Below, piece after piece: positions 25,584 through 34,856 of a stretch of 64,000 nucleotides of DNA (position 1 is its first letter; the number at the start of each line of letters is the position of its first letter). The notes beneath the pieces were generated by a model. It was given only the letters and a program-made list of their open reading frames with translations. It made no database searches and was not told the origin of the DNA. The translations under genes were made by a program, and so were the position numbers. Where the stretch lies: NCBI RefSeq assembly GCF_001544835.2, contig NZ_FCNX02000002.1:62001-126000 (forward strand), written 5' to 3'. The stretch comes from Caballeronia fortuita (lineage in GTDB: Bacteria > Pseudomonadota > Gammaproteobacteria > Burkholderiales > Burkholderiaceae).

Positions 25584-26477
25584 CTATCCGGCGAGGAATT
25601 GCTCAAGCGACGCCAGCACTTCATCGGGCGCATCCTCAGGCAGCAGATGACCGCCGGGCAATCCCTTGCCCGTTACGTTCGTTGCCCATCGTGACCATGC
25701 ATCGAGAGGCAACGTGTTGCGCCCCTTCTGCTCACGCTCGCTCCACAATACGAGGACCGGACAGGCGAGCCTTTTACCCGCGCCCGCGTCGATCGAATCG
25801 TGTTCGATGTCTTCCGATGCCGCAGCGCGATAGTCCTCGCACATCGCGTGGCGCACGCGCGGATCCCTGAACGCGGTTCGATATGCGTCGAGCGCCAGAG
25901 GATCGATGCGATCGAGACCGCCCGCCATCTTCTCTAGCGCGCGGTCGAGAAAACCATCGGGATCGGCGGCGAGCATGCGCTCCGGCAGATCGCCCGGCTG
26001 CGCCAGGAAGAACCAGTGCCACGCGTTCAGGGCGAATGTCTTGTCGATGGCAGCGAAGGCATCGAGCGTCGGAATCACGGTCAGCGACGCATATGCGCTC
26101 ACGCGCTGCGGATGATCGAGCGCAAGCCGGTATCCGGCCCGCGCGCCGCGATCGTGCCCGACGACCGCGAAACGCTCGTGTCCGAGCGTATGCATCAACG
26201 CGACGAGCGCGCTCGCTACGCGACGCTTGGTCCATCGCGGCTGATCGTCGTGCGTTCGACTGTCGCCGTAGCCCGGCAAATCCGGCACGACGACGGTGTG
26301 CGACCGCGCGAGCGCCGGCGCGATGAACCGCCACGCGATGTGTGTTTGCGGATAGCCGTGCAACAGCAGAACCGGCGATCCGCTTCCGCCGATCCGGCCG
26401 CGAAACGCAACATCGCCCGCTTCGACTTCGAGCCTCGCGAGGCCCGGAAAAAAGTCATGCTCGACTTCGTGCGCCAT
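25584..26477 (-). CDS. haloacetate (fluoroacetate) dehalogenase-like alpha/beta hydrolase
   Basis: A 297-residue cytosolic alpha/beta hydrolase whose active-site pattern matches fluoroacetate dehalogenases. These enzymes use an aspartate nucleophile to displace halide from a haloacetate. Visible are HGYPQTHIAW near the oxyanion hole, GHDRGARAGYR with Asp109, Arg110 and Arg113, the halide pocket residues His154 and Trp155 in AWHWFFLAQP, Tyr216 in CEDYRAA, and catalytic His277 in GGHLLPE. The spacing between these residues is nearly the same as in the characterised enzyme. Relatives also include epoxide hydrolases, but the two carboxylate-binding arginines favour a haloacid. It is followed by a LysR gene and preceded by a secreted hydrolase gene. 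Confidence 0.86.
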   Translation of the reverse strand: MAHEVEHDFFPGLARLEVEAGDVAFRGRIGGSGSPVLLLHGYPQTHIAWRFIAPALARSHTVVVPDLPGYGDSRTHDDQPRWTKRRVASALVALMHTLGHERFAVVGHDRGARAGYRLALDHPQRVSAYASLTVIPTLDAFAAIDKTFALNAWHWFFLAQPGDLPERMLAADPDGFLDRALEKMAGGLDRIDPLALDAYRTAFRDPRVRHAMCEDYRAAASEDIEHDSIDAGAGKRLACPVLVLWSEREQKGRNTLPLDAWSRWATNVTGKGLPGGHLLPEDAPDEVLASLEQFLAG

Positions 26478-26502
26478 CAGCCTATCCTCTCAAACCATGA
26501 CT

Positions 26503-27411
26503 TCATCGCTGCGATACCGACGTGACGAACTCCGCCAGATCGCGATTGAAACGCTCGGCTTCCTCGATGAACGGCGCGTGTCCCGAATCCGCATACACCT
26601 TGCTGACCACGCGCGGATTCAGTGCAGCCGCGCGGGCCAGCGTCGCGTGCGTATCGACCAGCGCGTCCTGAGCGCCGTAGATGAAGAGCAGCGGTACGCG
26701 CGCCTTGCCGAGCCCATCGGCGGCGAAGACCGTCATTGTCGGCACTTCCTTTTGCATGTCCCATGATGCCATCGCCGCATTCGCGAGCAGTCGATTGAAT
26801 GTCTCCGTGTCGGGCCGATGATTGAAACACAGGCCGACGAACGTGCGCTCGCCATCGAGATGCGTTTTCAGGTCGGGCGAATTCATGTCGCGATACACGC
26901 CGGGATGATCGACGATCTGTCCCGCAGCGAGCTCGACCACGCCGTCGACATACACCGCGCCCGCAATCGCGCCATCGCCATATCGCGCGAGATAGTTCGA
27001 TATCACCACGCCACCGAGCGACCAGCCCACTACGACGGGCTTCTGCGCATGCGAGCCCTGGATCACGGCGGCGAGGTCGTCGGCCCAACGGCTGCCGTCG
27101 TGATAAGGGGCGGCACCAGCGGGTTTGTCCGACAGACCGTGGCCGCGCAAATCGTAAGTAATGATCCGATATGAGCGCAATGCCGGACTCTGCACCTGCG
27201 CCTCCCAGTTCAGGCGGCTGCCGAGCAGTCCGTGCACGAGAATGATCGGCGGTCCGTCGGGATCACCGCTTTCCTGTACCGCGATTTTCACGCCATCCGT
27301 CGATGACACCGTGTAACTGTGTGGCGCCGCGATGGCATCGGGCGCGGCTGCGACGAGCATCGTCGCCGAAAGCATCGAAATCAAAAAGTGAGAACACGTT
27401 CGCAAGCTCAT
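26503..27411 (-). CDS. exported alpha/beta hydrolase
   Basis: A 302-residue hydrolase with an N-terminal signal peptide (core ISMLSATMLVAAA, cleavage near AIAA-PH), so it probably works in the periplasm. LVHGLLGSRLNW forms the oxyanion region, VVGWSLGGVVIS the nucleophile elbow (Ser), and SGHAPFIEEAERF the histidine. It resembles non-heme haloperoxidase or lactonase-type hydrolases. It is divergent from a MerR regulator, with a MerR-type operator between them, so it is likely activated by that regulator in response to a small molecule. It precedes the dehalogenase-like gene by 25 bases, so the two may be co-transcribed. Confidence 0.9.
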   Translation of the reverse strand: MSLRTCSHFLISMLSATMLVAAAPDAIAAPHSYTVSSTDGVKIAVQESGDPDGPPIILVHGLLGSRLNWEAQVQSPALRSYRIITYDLRGHGLSDKPAGAAPYHDGSRWADDLAAVIQGSHAQKPVVVGWSLGGVVISNYLARYGDGAIAGAVYVDGVVELAAGQIVDHPGVYRDMNSPDLKTHLDGERTFVGLCFNHRPDTETFNRLLANAAMASWDMQKEVPTMTVFAADGLGKARVPLLFIYGAQDALVDTHATLARAAALNPRVVSKVYADSGHAPFIEEAERFNRDLAEFVTSVSQR

Positions 27412-27444
27412 TGCCTTTCCTGAAAGAGGTATCGGTGAGCCTTA

Positions 27445-27475
27445 GTTTGAACGTTCACACTGGTGTGAGAGTCAA
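27445..27475 (-). promoter_or_regulatory. MerR-type promoter/operator for the exported hydrolase
   Basis: On the minus strand TTGACT (27470-27475) is separated by a 19-base spacer from TCAAAC (27445-27450). The spacer contains a dyad with arms TCACAC and GTGTGA (27455-27468). A long spacer with a central dyad is the hallmark of promoters activated by MerR proteins through DNA untwisting. It sits between the hydrolase gene and a divergent MerR gene. Confidence 0.65.
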
Positions 27476-27500
27476 GCGATATCGTGCTAGCCTGCTTGAC

Positions 27501-27887
27501 ATGAGAAACGCTCCCGCTGATGAACCGCTGACGATCGGTCAACTCTCGCAACGCACCGGCGCGAGCGTGCGATCCATCCGGCATTACGACGAACACGGTC
27601 TGCTCGCTTCGGTACGTGCGAGCAATGGCTATCGCATGTTTCCCGAGAAAGCCGTCACGCAGGTCAAGCAGATTCAACGCATGATCGCGACCGGCTTTAC
27701 CATCGACGATATTCGCGGCTTTCCCGACTGCATGCTGCTGATCGAAGGCGCACGTTCCTGCGATCAAATCACCGATGTCCAGCGTGAACGGCTCGAAGCC
27801 ATCGATCGGCAGATCGCGGATCTCGAGAAGCGTCGCGCGAGGCTCGTCAAGACATTGCTCGAAGGTGCGGTGCCGCCCGTCGATTGA
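27501..27887 (+). CDS. MerR-family transcriptional regulator
   Basis: A 128-residue MerR regulator. The winged helix is LTIGQLSQRTGASVRSIRHY followed by DEHGLLASVRASNGYRMF, then a dimerisation coiled coil near the C-terminus. The C-terminal region lacks the metal-binding cysteine pattern of MerR, CueR or ZntR; the only cysteines are in PDCMLLIEGARSC, before the coiled coil. It therefore likely senses an organic or redox signal. It is divergent from the exported hydrolase and probably acts on the dyad in the shared 89-base region. Confidence 0.92.
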   Translation: MRNAPADEPLTIGQLSQRTGASVRSIRHYDEHGLLASVRASNGYRMFPEKAVTQVKQIQRMIATGFTIDDIRGFPDCMLLIEGARSCDQITDVQRERLEAIDRQIADLEKRRARLVKTLLEGAVPPVD

Positions 27888-27919
27888 TGCGGATAACGCT
27901 TCGCGCAGCCGTCTACGCC

Positions 27920-29083
27920 CTACGCGACGGCATCGCGCAGCGGCCGGAAGAACGCGCGAATCTCTTCCACCAGCAGTTCCGGTTGCTCGAGCGCCGCGAA
28001 GTGTCCGCCACGCGGCATCGAGGCCCAGCGTTGAACATCGAAGACGCGTTCCAGCCAGGAACGCGGAGGCATCGGCAACTCGCGCGGAAACACCGCCACG
28101 CCCAACGGCGTTGTCACGCGTTCCGAAGGATCGAATGTCAGCGGACGCTGCCGGTTCTCCTTGTAGATATGAAACGACGCGTCGAGCGTGTGGCCGAACC
28201 AATAGAGCGAGATGTCGGTGAGTAGTTGATCCATCGTGAAGACGCTTTCGATATCGCCATTGCAATCGCTCCAGGTCCGGAATTTTTCCGCGATCCACGC
28301 AGCCAGGCCGACGGGAGAATCCGTCATCGCGTAGGACAGCGTTTGCGGTTTGGTGCCTTGAATCGCCGCATACGCGCCTTCGGTGCTCACCGAGGCTGCG
28401 ACGGCATCGAGATAGGCGCGTTCCTCATCGGTCAGCGGGTGCGTGCTGTCGTTTATCGCTGGCCGAAAGCCTGCGGGCACGTAGTTGACGTGCGCGCCGA
28501 TCATCCGTTCGGGGAAGCGGCGCGCGAGCCACATCGAAACCGCCGCGCCGATATCGCCGCCCTGCGTCCCGAAACGGTCATAGCCAAGCCCGGTCATCAG
28601 GTCGAGCCATAATCCGGCGACGCCGTGTGCTCCACTCCCCGAAGCGCCCAACGCCGAAGAGAAACCGAAGCCAGGCAACGAAGGCACGACGACATGGAAA
28701 GCATCGGCAGGATCGCCGCCATGCGATGCGGGGTCCGTCAGAAGCGGCAGCACGCGCTCCATTTCGATGAACGAGCCCGGCCAGCCATGCGTCATCACGA
28801 GCGGCATCGGCGCTGGTCCCTTGCCTTTCTGATGCACGAAGTGAATGTCGTATCCGCCGATGGTCGCCTGATAATTCGGCAGACGATTGAGCCGTGCTTC
28901 CTGCGCGCGCCAGTCGAACTCGCTGTGCCAATAGTCCGTCAGGCGTCGAACGAAGGCGAGGCTCGCGCCATCGTCCCACTGCTGCGCATCGCGACTTGCA
29001 GGGAAGCGAGTGTTTCGCAGGCGCTGCTTGAGGTCGTCGATCTGACTGTCAGGGACATGTATTTCCAGCAGCCGTGCATCCAT
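27920..29083 (-). CDS. epoxide hydrolase
   Basis: A 387-residue epoxide hydrolase with the N-terminal EHN domain (residues ~1-110) and an alpha/beta-hydrolase core. HGWPGSFIEM holds the oxyanion region, GTQGGDIGAAV the nucleophile Asp177, and PRGGHFAALEQPELL the base His361. The protein is cytoplasmic. Length is standard for juvenile-hormone/limonene-type EHN hydrolases. It converges with the MerR gene and is not obviously in an operon. The substrate is unknown; detoxification of epoxides is typical. Confidence 0.93.
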   Translation of the reverse strand: MDARLLEIHVPDSQIDDLKQRLRNTRFPASRDAQQWDDGASLAFVRRLTDYWHSEFDWRAQEARLNRLPNYQATIGGYDIHFVHQKGKGPAPMPLVMTHGWPGSFIEMERVLPLLTDPASHGGDPADAFHVVVPSLPGFGFSSALGASGSGAHGVAGLWLDLMTGLGYDRFGTQGGDIGAAVSMWLARRFPERMIGAHVNYVPAGFRPAINDSTHPLTDEERAYLDAVAASVSTEGAYAAIQGTKPQTLSYAMTDSPVGLAAWIAEKFRTWSDCNGDIESVFTMDQLLTDISLYWFGHTLDASFHIYKENRQRPLTFDPSERVTTPLGVAVFPRELPMPPRSWLERVFDVQRWASMPRGGHFAALEQPELLVEEIRAFFRPLRDAVA

Positions 29084-29248
29084 TCTCGCGCTCCAATCGA
29101 CAGGTCATTCAGCTTTCATTGCATCCGATTCTGCCAGCGATACGACGCACGCGCCCGAATCTGGCCGCCGGCTGGAAGCGCTCGACGCGGCGCTCAGTTT
29201 CCTGACGCGCCCTCTCTCGGCTTCGAACGAAGACCGGATAACGCCCGG

Positions 29249-30994
29249 TTATAGCGACGCCATAGCCAGCCGAGCCGTTTGCACCACTTGCTGCAGCCTG
29301 CGTATGTCGATGGGCTTCACGAAGACTTCGTCGAAACCGCTGTCCAGGGCTCGTTCCGTCACGTCTGGGCCGCTGTATCCGCTGAGGGCGACGAGGCGCG
29401 GGCATCGCTCGCCCAGCGTGGCGCGGGCGCGCCGCGCGACTTCGAAACCATCGATGTCGGGCAGTCCGATATCGACGATCGCAAGCGCAGGCGCTCCGGA
29501 CGTCATCGCTTCGAGTCCGCTCCCGCCGTCCGCCGCGCTCGACACCGCGTACCCGAGCGCGTCGAGCATCGCCGAGGTCGCCAGCCTGACGTCCTCGTTA
29601 TCTTCGACCAGCAGAACCGCGATGGCCTCGTCGACGAAGCCCGCAACGTGCTCGCCCAGCTTCGGTGCCGGTTCGACCGACGCCTCGCAGAGCGGCAATT
29701 CGACGATGAACTGGCTGCCTTTTCCCTCGCCGTCCGAGCGGGCGACGAGCGTACCGCCGTGCAGCTCGACGAGGCGGCGCGCGAGATTCAAACCGATGCC
29801 CAGCCCGCCTTCGGAGCGGTCGAGCGTCGTGTCGACCTGCGTGAAGAGATCGAAGATCGATTCCAGAAAACGCGCGGGAATGCCGCGCCCATTATCTTCG
29901 ACGACGAGCACCGCGCGCCGCGCATCGCCGGTCTTGTTGGCCGCCAGTCGCATGCGGATGGTGCCGCCGGGGCGCGTGAACTTGACGGCGTTCGAGAGCA
30001 GATTCGCCACAATCTGCTGCAAACGCGTCGCATCGCCTTGCGTGGCATAGTCGCCCGGCGCGAGATCGATCGCCAGCGCGTGACCCTTGGCTTCGAATTC
30101 CCTGCGCACCGAATACGCCGCCGCTTCGATGACGATCCGCAGATCGATGGCCTCGCGATGAAGTCGAATCGCGCCGCGCGCCACGCGTGACGCATCCAGC
30201 AGATCATCGACGAGCCGCGTGAGCGTAGCGATCTGACGATTGATGAGCGCTCCGATTCCCGGCGGCGCGCGCTCGGTCGCAGCCTTCATGTCGATGACCT
30301 GAAACGCCGACGCCAGCCCCGCAAGCGGATTGCGCAGCTCATGTCCGAGCATCGCGAGGAACTCGTCCTTGCGAATGCTTTCGTCCCTGAGCTGGGCCGC
30401 GAGCGCAAACGCCTCTTCGCTCAGGCGGCGCAATTCCTGATTCGTGTTGGAAAGCTGCCTGCTGCGCCGGATCAGCTCCGATTCGCTTTCGACACGCCGG
30501 GATCGCGCCGCGTCCGCGCGTTCGTCCGGTCCCGGCGTGCTGCTCTGCACTTCCAGCACGAAGTCGCTGACGTTTTCCACGCGGTGGATGATGAACGAAA
30601 CCGACCCGTCCGCCTTGACGAACGGAATGTTGATCGGACTCCAGTAGCGCTCGATGAAAGTTCCATCACCGTTCGCCCGGTCGGGCACGTCGTAACGCTG
30701 AAGCGCCATTGCATCGGTGCGGCGCAGGCGAATCACGCGTTGCAGCGAGGCGCGCAGCGCGCCGGCCGCGGGCGTCGTCTGGTCGGCGGAATGATCGGCG
30801 GGACTGTCGGGAAAAGCATCGAATACCGGTCTGCCGATCAGATCGGCGCGCGCGCTTACTGTTTCACGCAGATAAGCGTCGTTGGCATCGAGTATCGTGA
30901 AGTCGGCGTCGGCATTCAGCAGCAGGCACGGGCTGGGAAGCAGCTGGAAGACGATCTGATAGGCATCGACGGGCAACTCACGGTCATTATTCAT
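29249..30994 (-). CDS. hybrid sensor histidine kinase/response regulator with PAS domain
   Basis: A 581-residue soluble hybrid kinase. Residues ~12-150 form a PAS-like sensor, followed by a coiled linker. The HisKA box LGHELRNPLAG carries His218. The ATPase domain has N-box NLLSNAVKFT and G-box GGLGIGLNLARRLVELHGG. A C-terminal receiver has Asp508 in AIVDIGLPD and Lys560. No membrane helix is present, so it senses a cytoplasmic cue. No partner regulator lies next to it, making it an orphan; it would feed a phosphorelay elsewhere. Upstream, a divergent sugar-efflux-type transporter begins 201 bases away. Confidence 0.93.
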   Translation of the reverse strand: MNNDRELPVDAYQIVFQLLPSPCLLLNADADFTILDANDAYLRETVSARADLIGRPVFDAFPDSPADHSADQTTPAAGALRASLQRVIRLRRTDAMALQRYDVPDRANGDGTFIERYWSPINIPFVKADGSVSFIIHRVENVSDFVLEVQSSTPGPDERADAARSRRVESESELIRRSRQLSNTNQELRRLSEEAFALAAQLRDESIRKDEFLAMLGHELRNPLAGLASAFQVIDMKAATERAPPGIGALINRQIATLTRLVDDLLDASRVARGAIRLHREAIDLRIVIEAAAYSVRREFEAKGHALAIDLAPGDYATQGDATRLQQIVANLLSNAVKFTRPGGTIRMRLAANKTGDARRAVLVVEDNGRGIPARFLESIFDLFTQVDTTLDRSEGGLGIGLNLARRLVELHGGTLVARSDGEGKGSQFIVELPLCEASVEPAPKLGEHVAGFVDEAIAVLLVEDNEDVRLATSAMLDALGYAVSSAADGGSGLEAMTSGAPALAIVDIGLPDIDGFEVARRARATLGERCPRLVALSGYSGPDVTERALDSGFDEVFVKPIDIRRLQQVVQTARLAMASL

Positions 30995-31195
30995 GTTTCA
31001 CGTCTTGTTGCGCTTGATATAAGCGGGAACGCTCGTGCGCCCGGACGTCGACGGAAAGCAGCCCGCGTGCCTGCTTCTTTTTCCGAAGGCATTCCGTGCA
31101 AATGCGCGCCCGACGACGCGTGCCGAATTCCTATTTCGATAACGATGCACCGATTGCGACAGACGCCATCGCGCCGCCGATGGCAAACTCTCGCA

Positions 31196-32491
31196 ATGAA
31201 CAAACGTCTGCTCAATCTCGTCCGCATCCCGTTCTTTCTGCCGCTCGCCGGCACGACCCTGATGCTCGGCGTCGCACTGTCGTTCACCGCGCCGTATCTG
31301 TCGCTGTTCAGTGTCGAACAGGCGGACATGAGTCCCCGGAAGCTGGGCCTTTTCATGACGCTGATCGCCGCGAGCGGCGTCGTAGCCAGCGCTTTCGCCG
31401 GAAAGTGGTCGGACAAGCACGGGCATCATCGCGAATTGCTGCTTGCGGCGCTGATCGCGTCGGCGCTGGGATTCTTGCTGCTTTGCCTCGTGCGCGACTA
31501 CGCCGCGCTGGTCGCGATCGGCGTCGCGTTTCTCGGTGCCGGCGGGTCGGCGATGTCGCTCGTGTTCTCGTTCGCGCGCACCGCGCTGCCCATCGACGAC
31601 AACGCCGAACGCGCCCTCGCGCTCGCCACGTTGCGAACCGTCCTTTCGATGGCGTGGGTCTTCGGCCCTTCCGTCGGCGCGCTGGTGCTGGCCGCGGCCG
31701 GTTTCTACGGCCTCTTTCTCTTCGCGGCGGCGTGTTTCATCGCGTGCGGCGCAATCGTTTGGCGCATGCACGATTCGCCCAAGGGTGACCCGCACAGCGC
31801 GCCCGCGCACTACGCCGGCGATCCGACCTCGCTGCTCGAAGTGACCGCGCCCGACACCGAGGAAATCGTGCCGCCGCACCCCGGCGTGCGGCACTCGCGC
31901 GCGGAAATCTGGCGCGCAACCGTCGCGATGACGCTCATCGGCCTTGCCGCGAGCGCAACGATGATCGTGCTGCCGCTTTTCGTCGTACATGGCATGCACG
32001 GCACGCGCATCGACGTGTCGATCATGCTCGGGCTCGGCGCATTTCTCGAAATCCCGATGATGCTCGCGCTCGGCGCGCGCGGTTCGCGTCTCGACAAGCA
32101 ACGATGGCTCGCATCGTGCGCGGTCGTGCATCTGATCTATTTCATCGCGGTCGCGGCATCGCCCAACGTCCATTTCCTGATCCCGATGCAGGCGTTCAAC
32201 GCCTTCGTCGTCTCCGTGACGTCGTGTCTCGGCATGACCTACATGCAGGATCTGATGCCGGAAAGCCCCGGATCGGCGACGGCGCTTTTCTTCAACGCGT
32301 CGCGCGTCGGCTCTATTCTCTCCGGCGTGCTGTCCGGCGCGCTCGTGGCGGCGCTCGGTTATCGCGGCACGTTTCTCGTGTGCGGTTGCATTGCGCTGGG
32401 CGCGGCGGTGCTGTTCGCCAATCCGCCGTACAAGCTCATCGCGCGGCGCATGCTCGACTGGTGGAGGACGTGGCGCGAGCCGGCCCGCTGA
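31196..32491 (+). CDS. MFS sugar-efflux-type transporter (SetA-like)
   Basis: A 431-residue major facilitator that resembles the SetA/SotB sugar-efflux group, with the loop FAGKWSDKHGHHRE after helix 2 and a polar central loop near residues 200-245. The ATG at 31196 was chosen because the hydrophobic protein begins there, although the ribosome site is weak; the longer open frame upstream antisenses the kinase gene. It is divergent from the orphan hybrid kinase. The cargo is unknown; sugar or drug efflux is the family norm. Confidence 0.88.
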   Translation: MNKRLLNLVRIPFFLPLAGTTLMLGVALSFTAPYLSLFSVEQADMSPRKLGLFMTLIAASGVVASAFAGKWSDKHGHHRELLLAALIASALGFLLLCLVRDYAALVAIGVAFLGAGGSAMSLVFSFARTALPIDDNAERALALATLRTVLSMAWVFGPSVGALVLAAAGFYGLFLFAAACFIACGAIVWRMHDSPKGDPHSAPAHYAGDPTSLLEVTAPDTEEIVPPHPGVRHSRAEIWRATVAMTLIGLAASATMIVLPLFVVHGMHGTRIDVSIMLGLGAFLEIPMMLALGARGSRLDKQRWLASCAVVHLIYFIAVAASPNVHFLIPMQAFNAFVVSVTSCLGMTYMQDLMPESPGSATALFFNASRVGSILSGVLSGALVAALGYRGTFLVCGCIALGAAVLFANPPYKLIARRMLDWWRTWREPAR

Positions 32492-32500
32492 TCCACTTAT

Positions 32501-32531
32501 CCGATGATCCGATGATCCGCGGCATCATCGG
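32501..32531 (+). terminator. hairpin with repeated arm after the efflux gene
   Basis: Two tandem CCGATGAT units (32501-32508 and 32509-32516) are followed by ATCATCGG (32524-32531). Either unit can pair with the last to form an 8-base stem. It lies ~10 bases after the transporter stop. No T-run follows, so termination by itself is doubtful. Confidence 0.45.
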
Positions 32532-32575
32532 GCGATGGCAATATAAGCGCTCACGCCGCCGATCGATCCGCGAAC

Positions 32576-33490
32576 ATGCCCCAGCGCCTTCCGCCGCTCA
32601 ACGCCCTGCGCCTCTTCGAAGCCGCCGCGCGCCACCGCAGTTTCAAGCTCGCCGCCGCCGAACTCAACGTGACGCCGGGCGCGGTGAGTCACGGCATCGG
32701 CGCGCTAGAAGACATGCTCGGCGTCGAGCTTTTCGTGCGCGAGCCGCGCGGGCTGTCGCTTTCCGCTGCCGGCGAGCAGTATCTGCCGTACATCGCCGAG
32801 GCGTTCTCGCTCATCGCCGTCGGCACGCAGGCGCTGCCCGACAGGCGCAAGCGCCGCACGATCTCCGTCACCTGCGCGCCGACCCTCGCCGCGCGCTGGC
32901 TCGTCCCGCGCCTTGGCGGTTTCCGCGCGCGCTGGCCCAACATCGACGTCAGCGTGGATACCTCGCGCCGTCAGGCGGGTTTTCCGGTCGACGGCTTCGA
33001 TTTCGGCCTGCGTCTTTCGCGTGGCCCAGTGGACGGCGCGTCGTGGCAGCGTCTTTTCGGCGAGCGTCTCGTGCCGGTGTGCAGCCCGGCTTACCGGGCG
33101 ATGCTGTGCGATGCGAACGGCCTGCCCGATCTCACGCGCGCCGCGCTCATCCACATCGATACCGCGAGTCAGGACTGGCAGGCGTGGATGGACGGCGCGG
33201 GCGTCGACGGCCTCGATCTGCGCGGCGGGCTTCGCTTCGATACCGTCCAGCTCGGCTTCGATGCCGCCGCCGCCGGGCTGGGCGTCGCCATCGGCAGGCG
33301 TCCGCTCGTCGATCGCGAACTGGCGGCGGGCACGCTCGTCGAGGCATCGGCGACGCGCGTCGAGACGCAGACCGCGTACTGGCTCTGCGAGGCGCCGAGG
33401 GCGAGCGCGCGCGCCGATCTCGTCGCGTTTCGCGACTGGCTCATCGAACAAGCAGCCGAATTTGTCGATAGCGATGGAACGGGCGATTGA
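32576..33490 (+). CDS. LysR-family transcriptional regulator (GcvA-like)
   Basis: A 304-residue LysR regulator of the GcvA type. It starts MPQRLPPLNALRLFEAAARH, with helix-turn-helix AAAELNVTPGAVSHGIGALE, and the effector domain contains VTCAPTLAARWLVPRL. GcvA-like proteins in Burkholderiaceae control many amino-acid and beta-lactamase genes. The next gene, an MFS transporter 85 bases downstream on the same strand, is a possible target or partner. Confidence 0.93.
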   Translation: MPQRLPPLNALRLFEAAARHRSFKLAAAELNVTPGAVSHGIGALEDMLGVELFVREPRGLSLSAAGEQYLPYIAEAFSLIAVGTQALPDRRKRRTISVTCAPTLAARWLVPRLGGFRARWPNIDVSVDTSRRQAGFPVDGFDFGLRLSRGPVDGASWQRLFGERLVPVCSPAYRAMLCDANGLPDLTRAALIHIDTASQDWQAWMDGAGVDGLDLRGGLRFDTVQLGFDAAAAGLGVAIGRRPLVDRELAAGTLVEASATRVETQTAYWLCEAPRASARADLVAFRDWLIEQAAEFVDSDGTGD

Positions 33491-33575
33491 GCCCCGCTCA
33501 TGCGTCCACGAAATATTTTCGTTTGTCAGCACGGGCGTTCGCCTGCGAGGATGGCCGCAAGGAGGAGCAGCCACC

Positions 33576-34832
33576 ATGTCGACGTCATCGCTCAGTCAAT
33601 CCAGCACGAACCGCGCGGCGGCCTGGGCGCTCATCGGCGCGGCCGCGCTGATCCTGAGCGCCGCGATGGGCGTGCGCCAGACCTTCGGGCTTTTCATCGG
33701 GCCGTTTTCGTTCGATCGCGGGATGCCCGTCACGCTCATCGCCTTCGCGATCGCGCTGCACAATCTCGTGTGGGGCTTCGCGCAGCCGTTCGCGGGCGCG
33801 GCGGCCGACCGCTACGGTGCGGCGCCCGTCGTCGCGACAGGCGCGGCCACGTTCGCCGCCGGACTCGCGCTCGCCGCCGCCGCGACTTCCGGCTGGATGC
33901 TCGTGCTCGGGCTCGGCGTGTTCGTCGGCATCGGCATCAGTTGCACGAGCTTCGGTGTCGTGCTCGCGACGGTCGGGCGGGTCGCGTCGCCGCAAACGCG
34001 CAGTGTCGCGATGGGTCTCGCCAGCGCGGGCGGTTCGCTCGGACAAGTGCTGATGGTGCCGTTCGCGCAGGAAATGCGCGTGCACGCGGGCGTGCCGGCA
34101 TCGCTTTACGCTCTCGCCTTCGTGCTGCTGCTCGCCGCGCCGCTCGGCATAGTGCTCGATCGCGCAAGCCGACGCAGCCGCGCCACGGCCTTGCGCGAAA
34201 CCAACGCGCAGGCTCCCGCAATGCCGCTGCGCGAAACGCTTGCCTATGCGTCGCGGCATCGCGGGTATCGGCTGCTGACGCTCGGCTTCTTCACGTGCGG
34301 TTTCCAGCTCGCGTTCATCGCGACGCATCTGCCGGGCTATCTGATGCTGTGCCACATGCCCGTCGGGCTCGGCGCGACGGCGCTCGCGCTGATCGGCCTC
34401 TTCAACATGATCGGCAGTTGGGGATGCGGCTGGCTCGGCGGACGCTGGCGACAGCATCGCGTGCTCGCATGGCTCTATCTGATTCGCGGCGGCGCCATCG
34501 CCCTCTTCGTGCTGCTGCCGACAACGAGCGTTTCCGTCGTCGTCTTCGCCGCCGTCATGGGGCTGACGTGGCTCGGCACGGTGCCGCTCACCAACGGGCT
34601 CATCGCGAAAGTGTTCGGCACGCGGCATCTCGGCACGCTCTTCGGCGTGGTGTTTCTCAGTCACCAGCTCGGCTCGTTCCTCGGCGCGTGGCTCGGCGGC
34701 TATGTGTTCGACACCACCGGTTCGTATTCGCTGATCTGGGGCGCGACGGCCGTCGCGGGTCTCGTCGCGGCGCTGCTGCATTTTCCGATCGACGACCGCC
34801 CCGTCGCCGGCGATTCGCTCGCGGCCGCGTGA
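33576..34832 (+). CDS. MFS transporter
   Basis: A 418-residue 12-helix major facilitator of the oxalate/formate or monocarboxylate-like group (helix 1 MGVRQTFGLFIGPFSFDRGM, then NLVWGFAQPFAGAAADRYG). AAGGAGGAG precedes the ATG at 33576. The earlier part of this frame antisenses or overlaps the LysR gene and is not coding. It follows the GcvA-like regulator and converges with pbpG. The cargo is likely a small monocarboxylate, but this is family inference. Confidence 0.92.
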   Translation: MSTSSLSQSSTNRAAAWALIGAAALILSAAMGVRQTFGLFIGPFSFDRGMPVTLIAFAIALHNLVWGFAQPFAGAAADRYGAAPVVATGAATFAAGLALAAAATSGWMLVLGLGVFVGIGISCTSFGVVLATVGRVASPQTRSVAMGLASAGGSLGQVLMVPFAQEMRVHAGVPASLYALAFVLLLAAPLGIVLDRASRRSRATALRETNAQAPAMPLRETLAYASRHRGYRLLTLGFFTCGFQLAFIATHLPGYLMLCHMPVGLGATALALIGLFNMIGSWGCGWLGGRWRQHRVLAWLYLIRGGAIALFVLLPTTSVSVVVFAAVMGLTWLGTVPLTNGLIAKVFGTRHLGTLFGVVFLSHQLGSFLGAWLGGYVFDTTGSYSLIWGATAVAGLVAALLHFPIDDRPVAGDSLAAA

Positions 34833-34856
34833 CGATCCGCTGCGTCAGTACTACCT

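Noticed and set aside
32913..33575. N-terminal extension of the MFS frame through the LysR gene
   Set aside because: It runs out of frame with the LysR gene and the ribosome site AAGGAGGAG points to the ATG at 33576.
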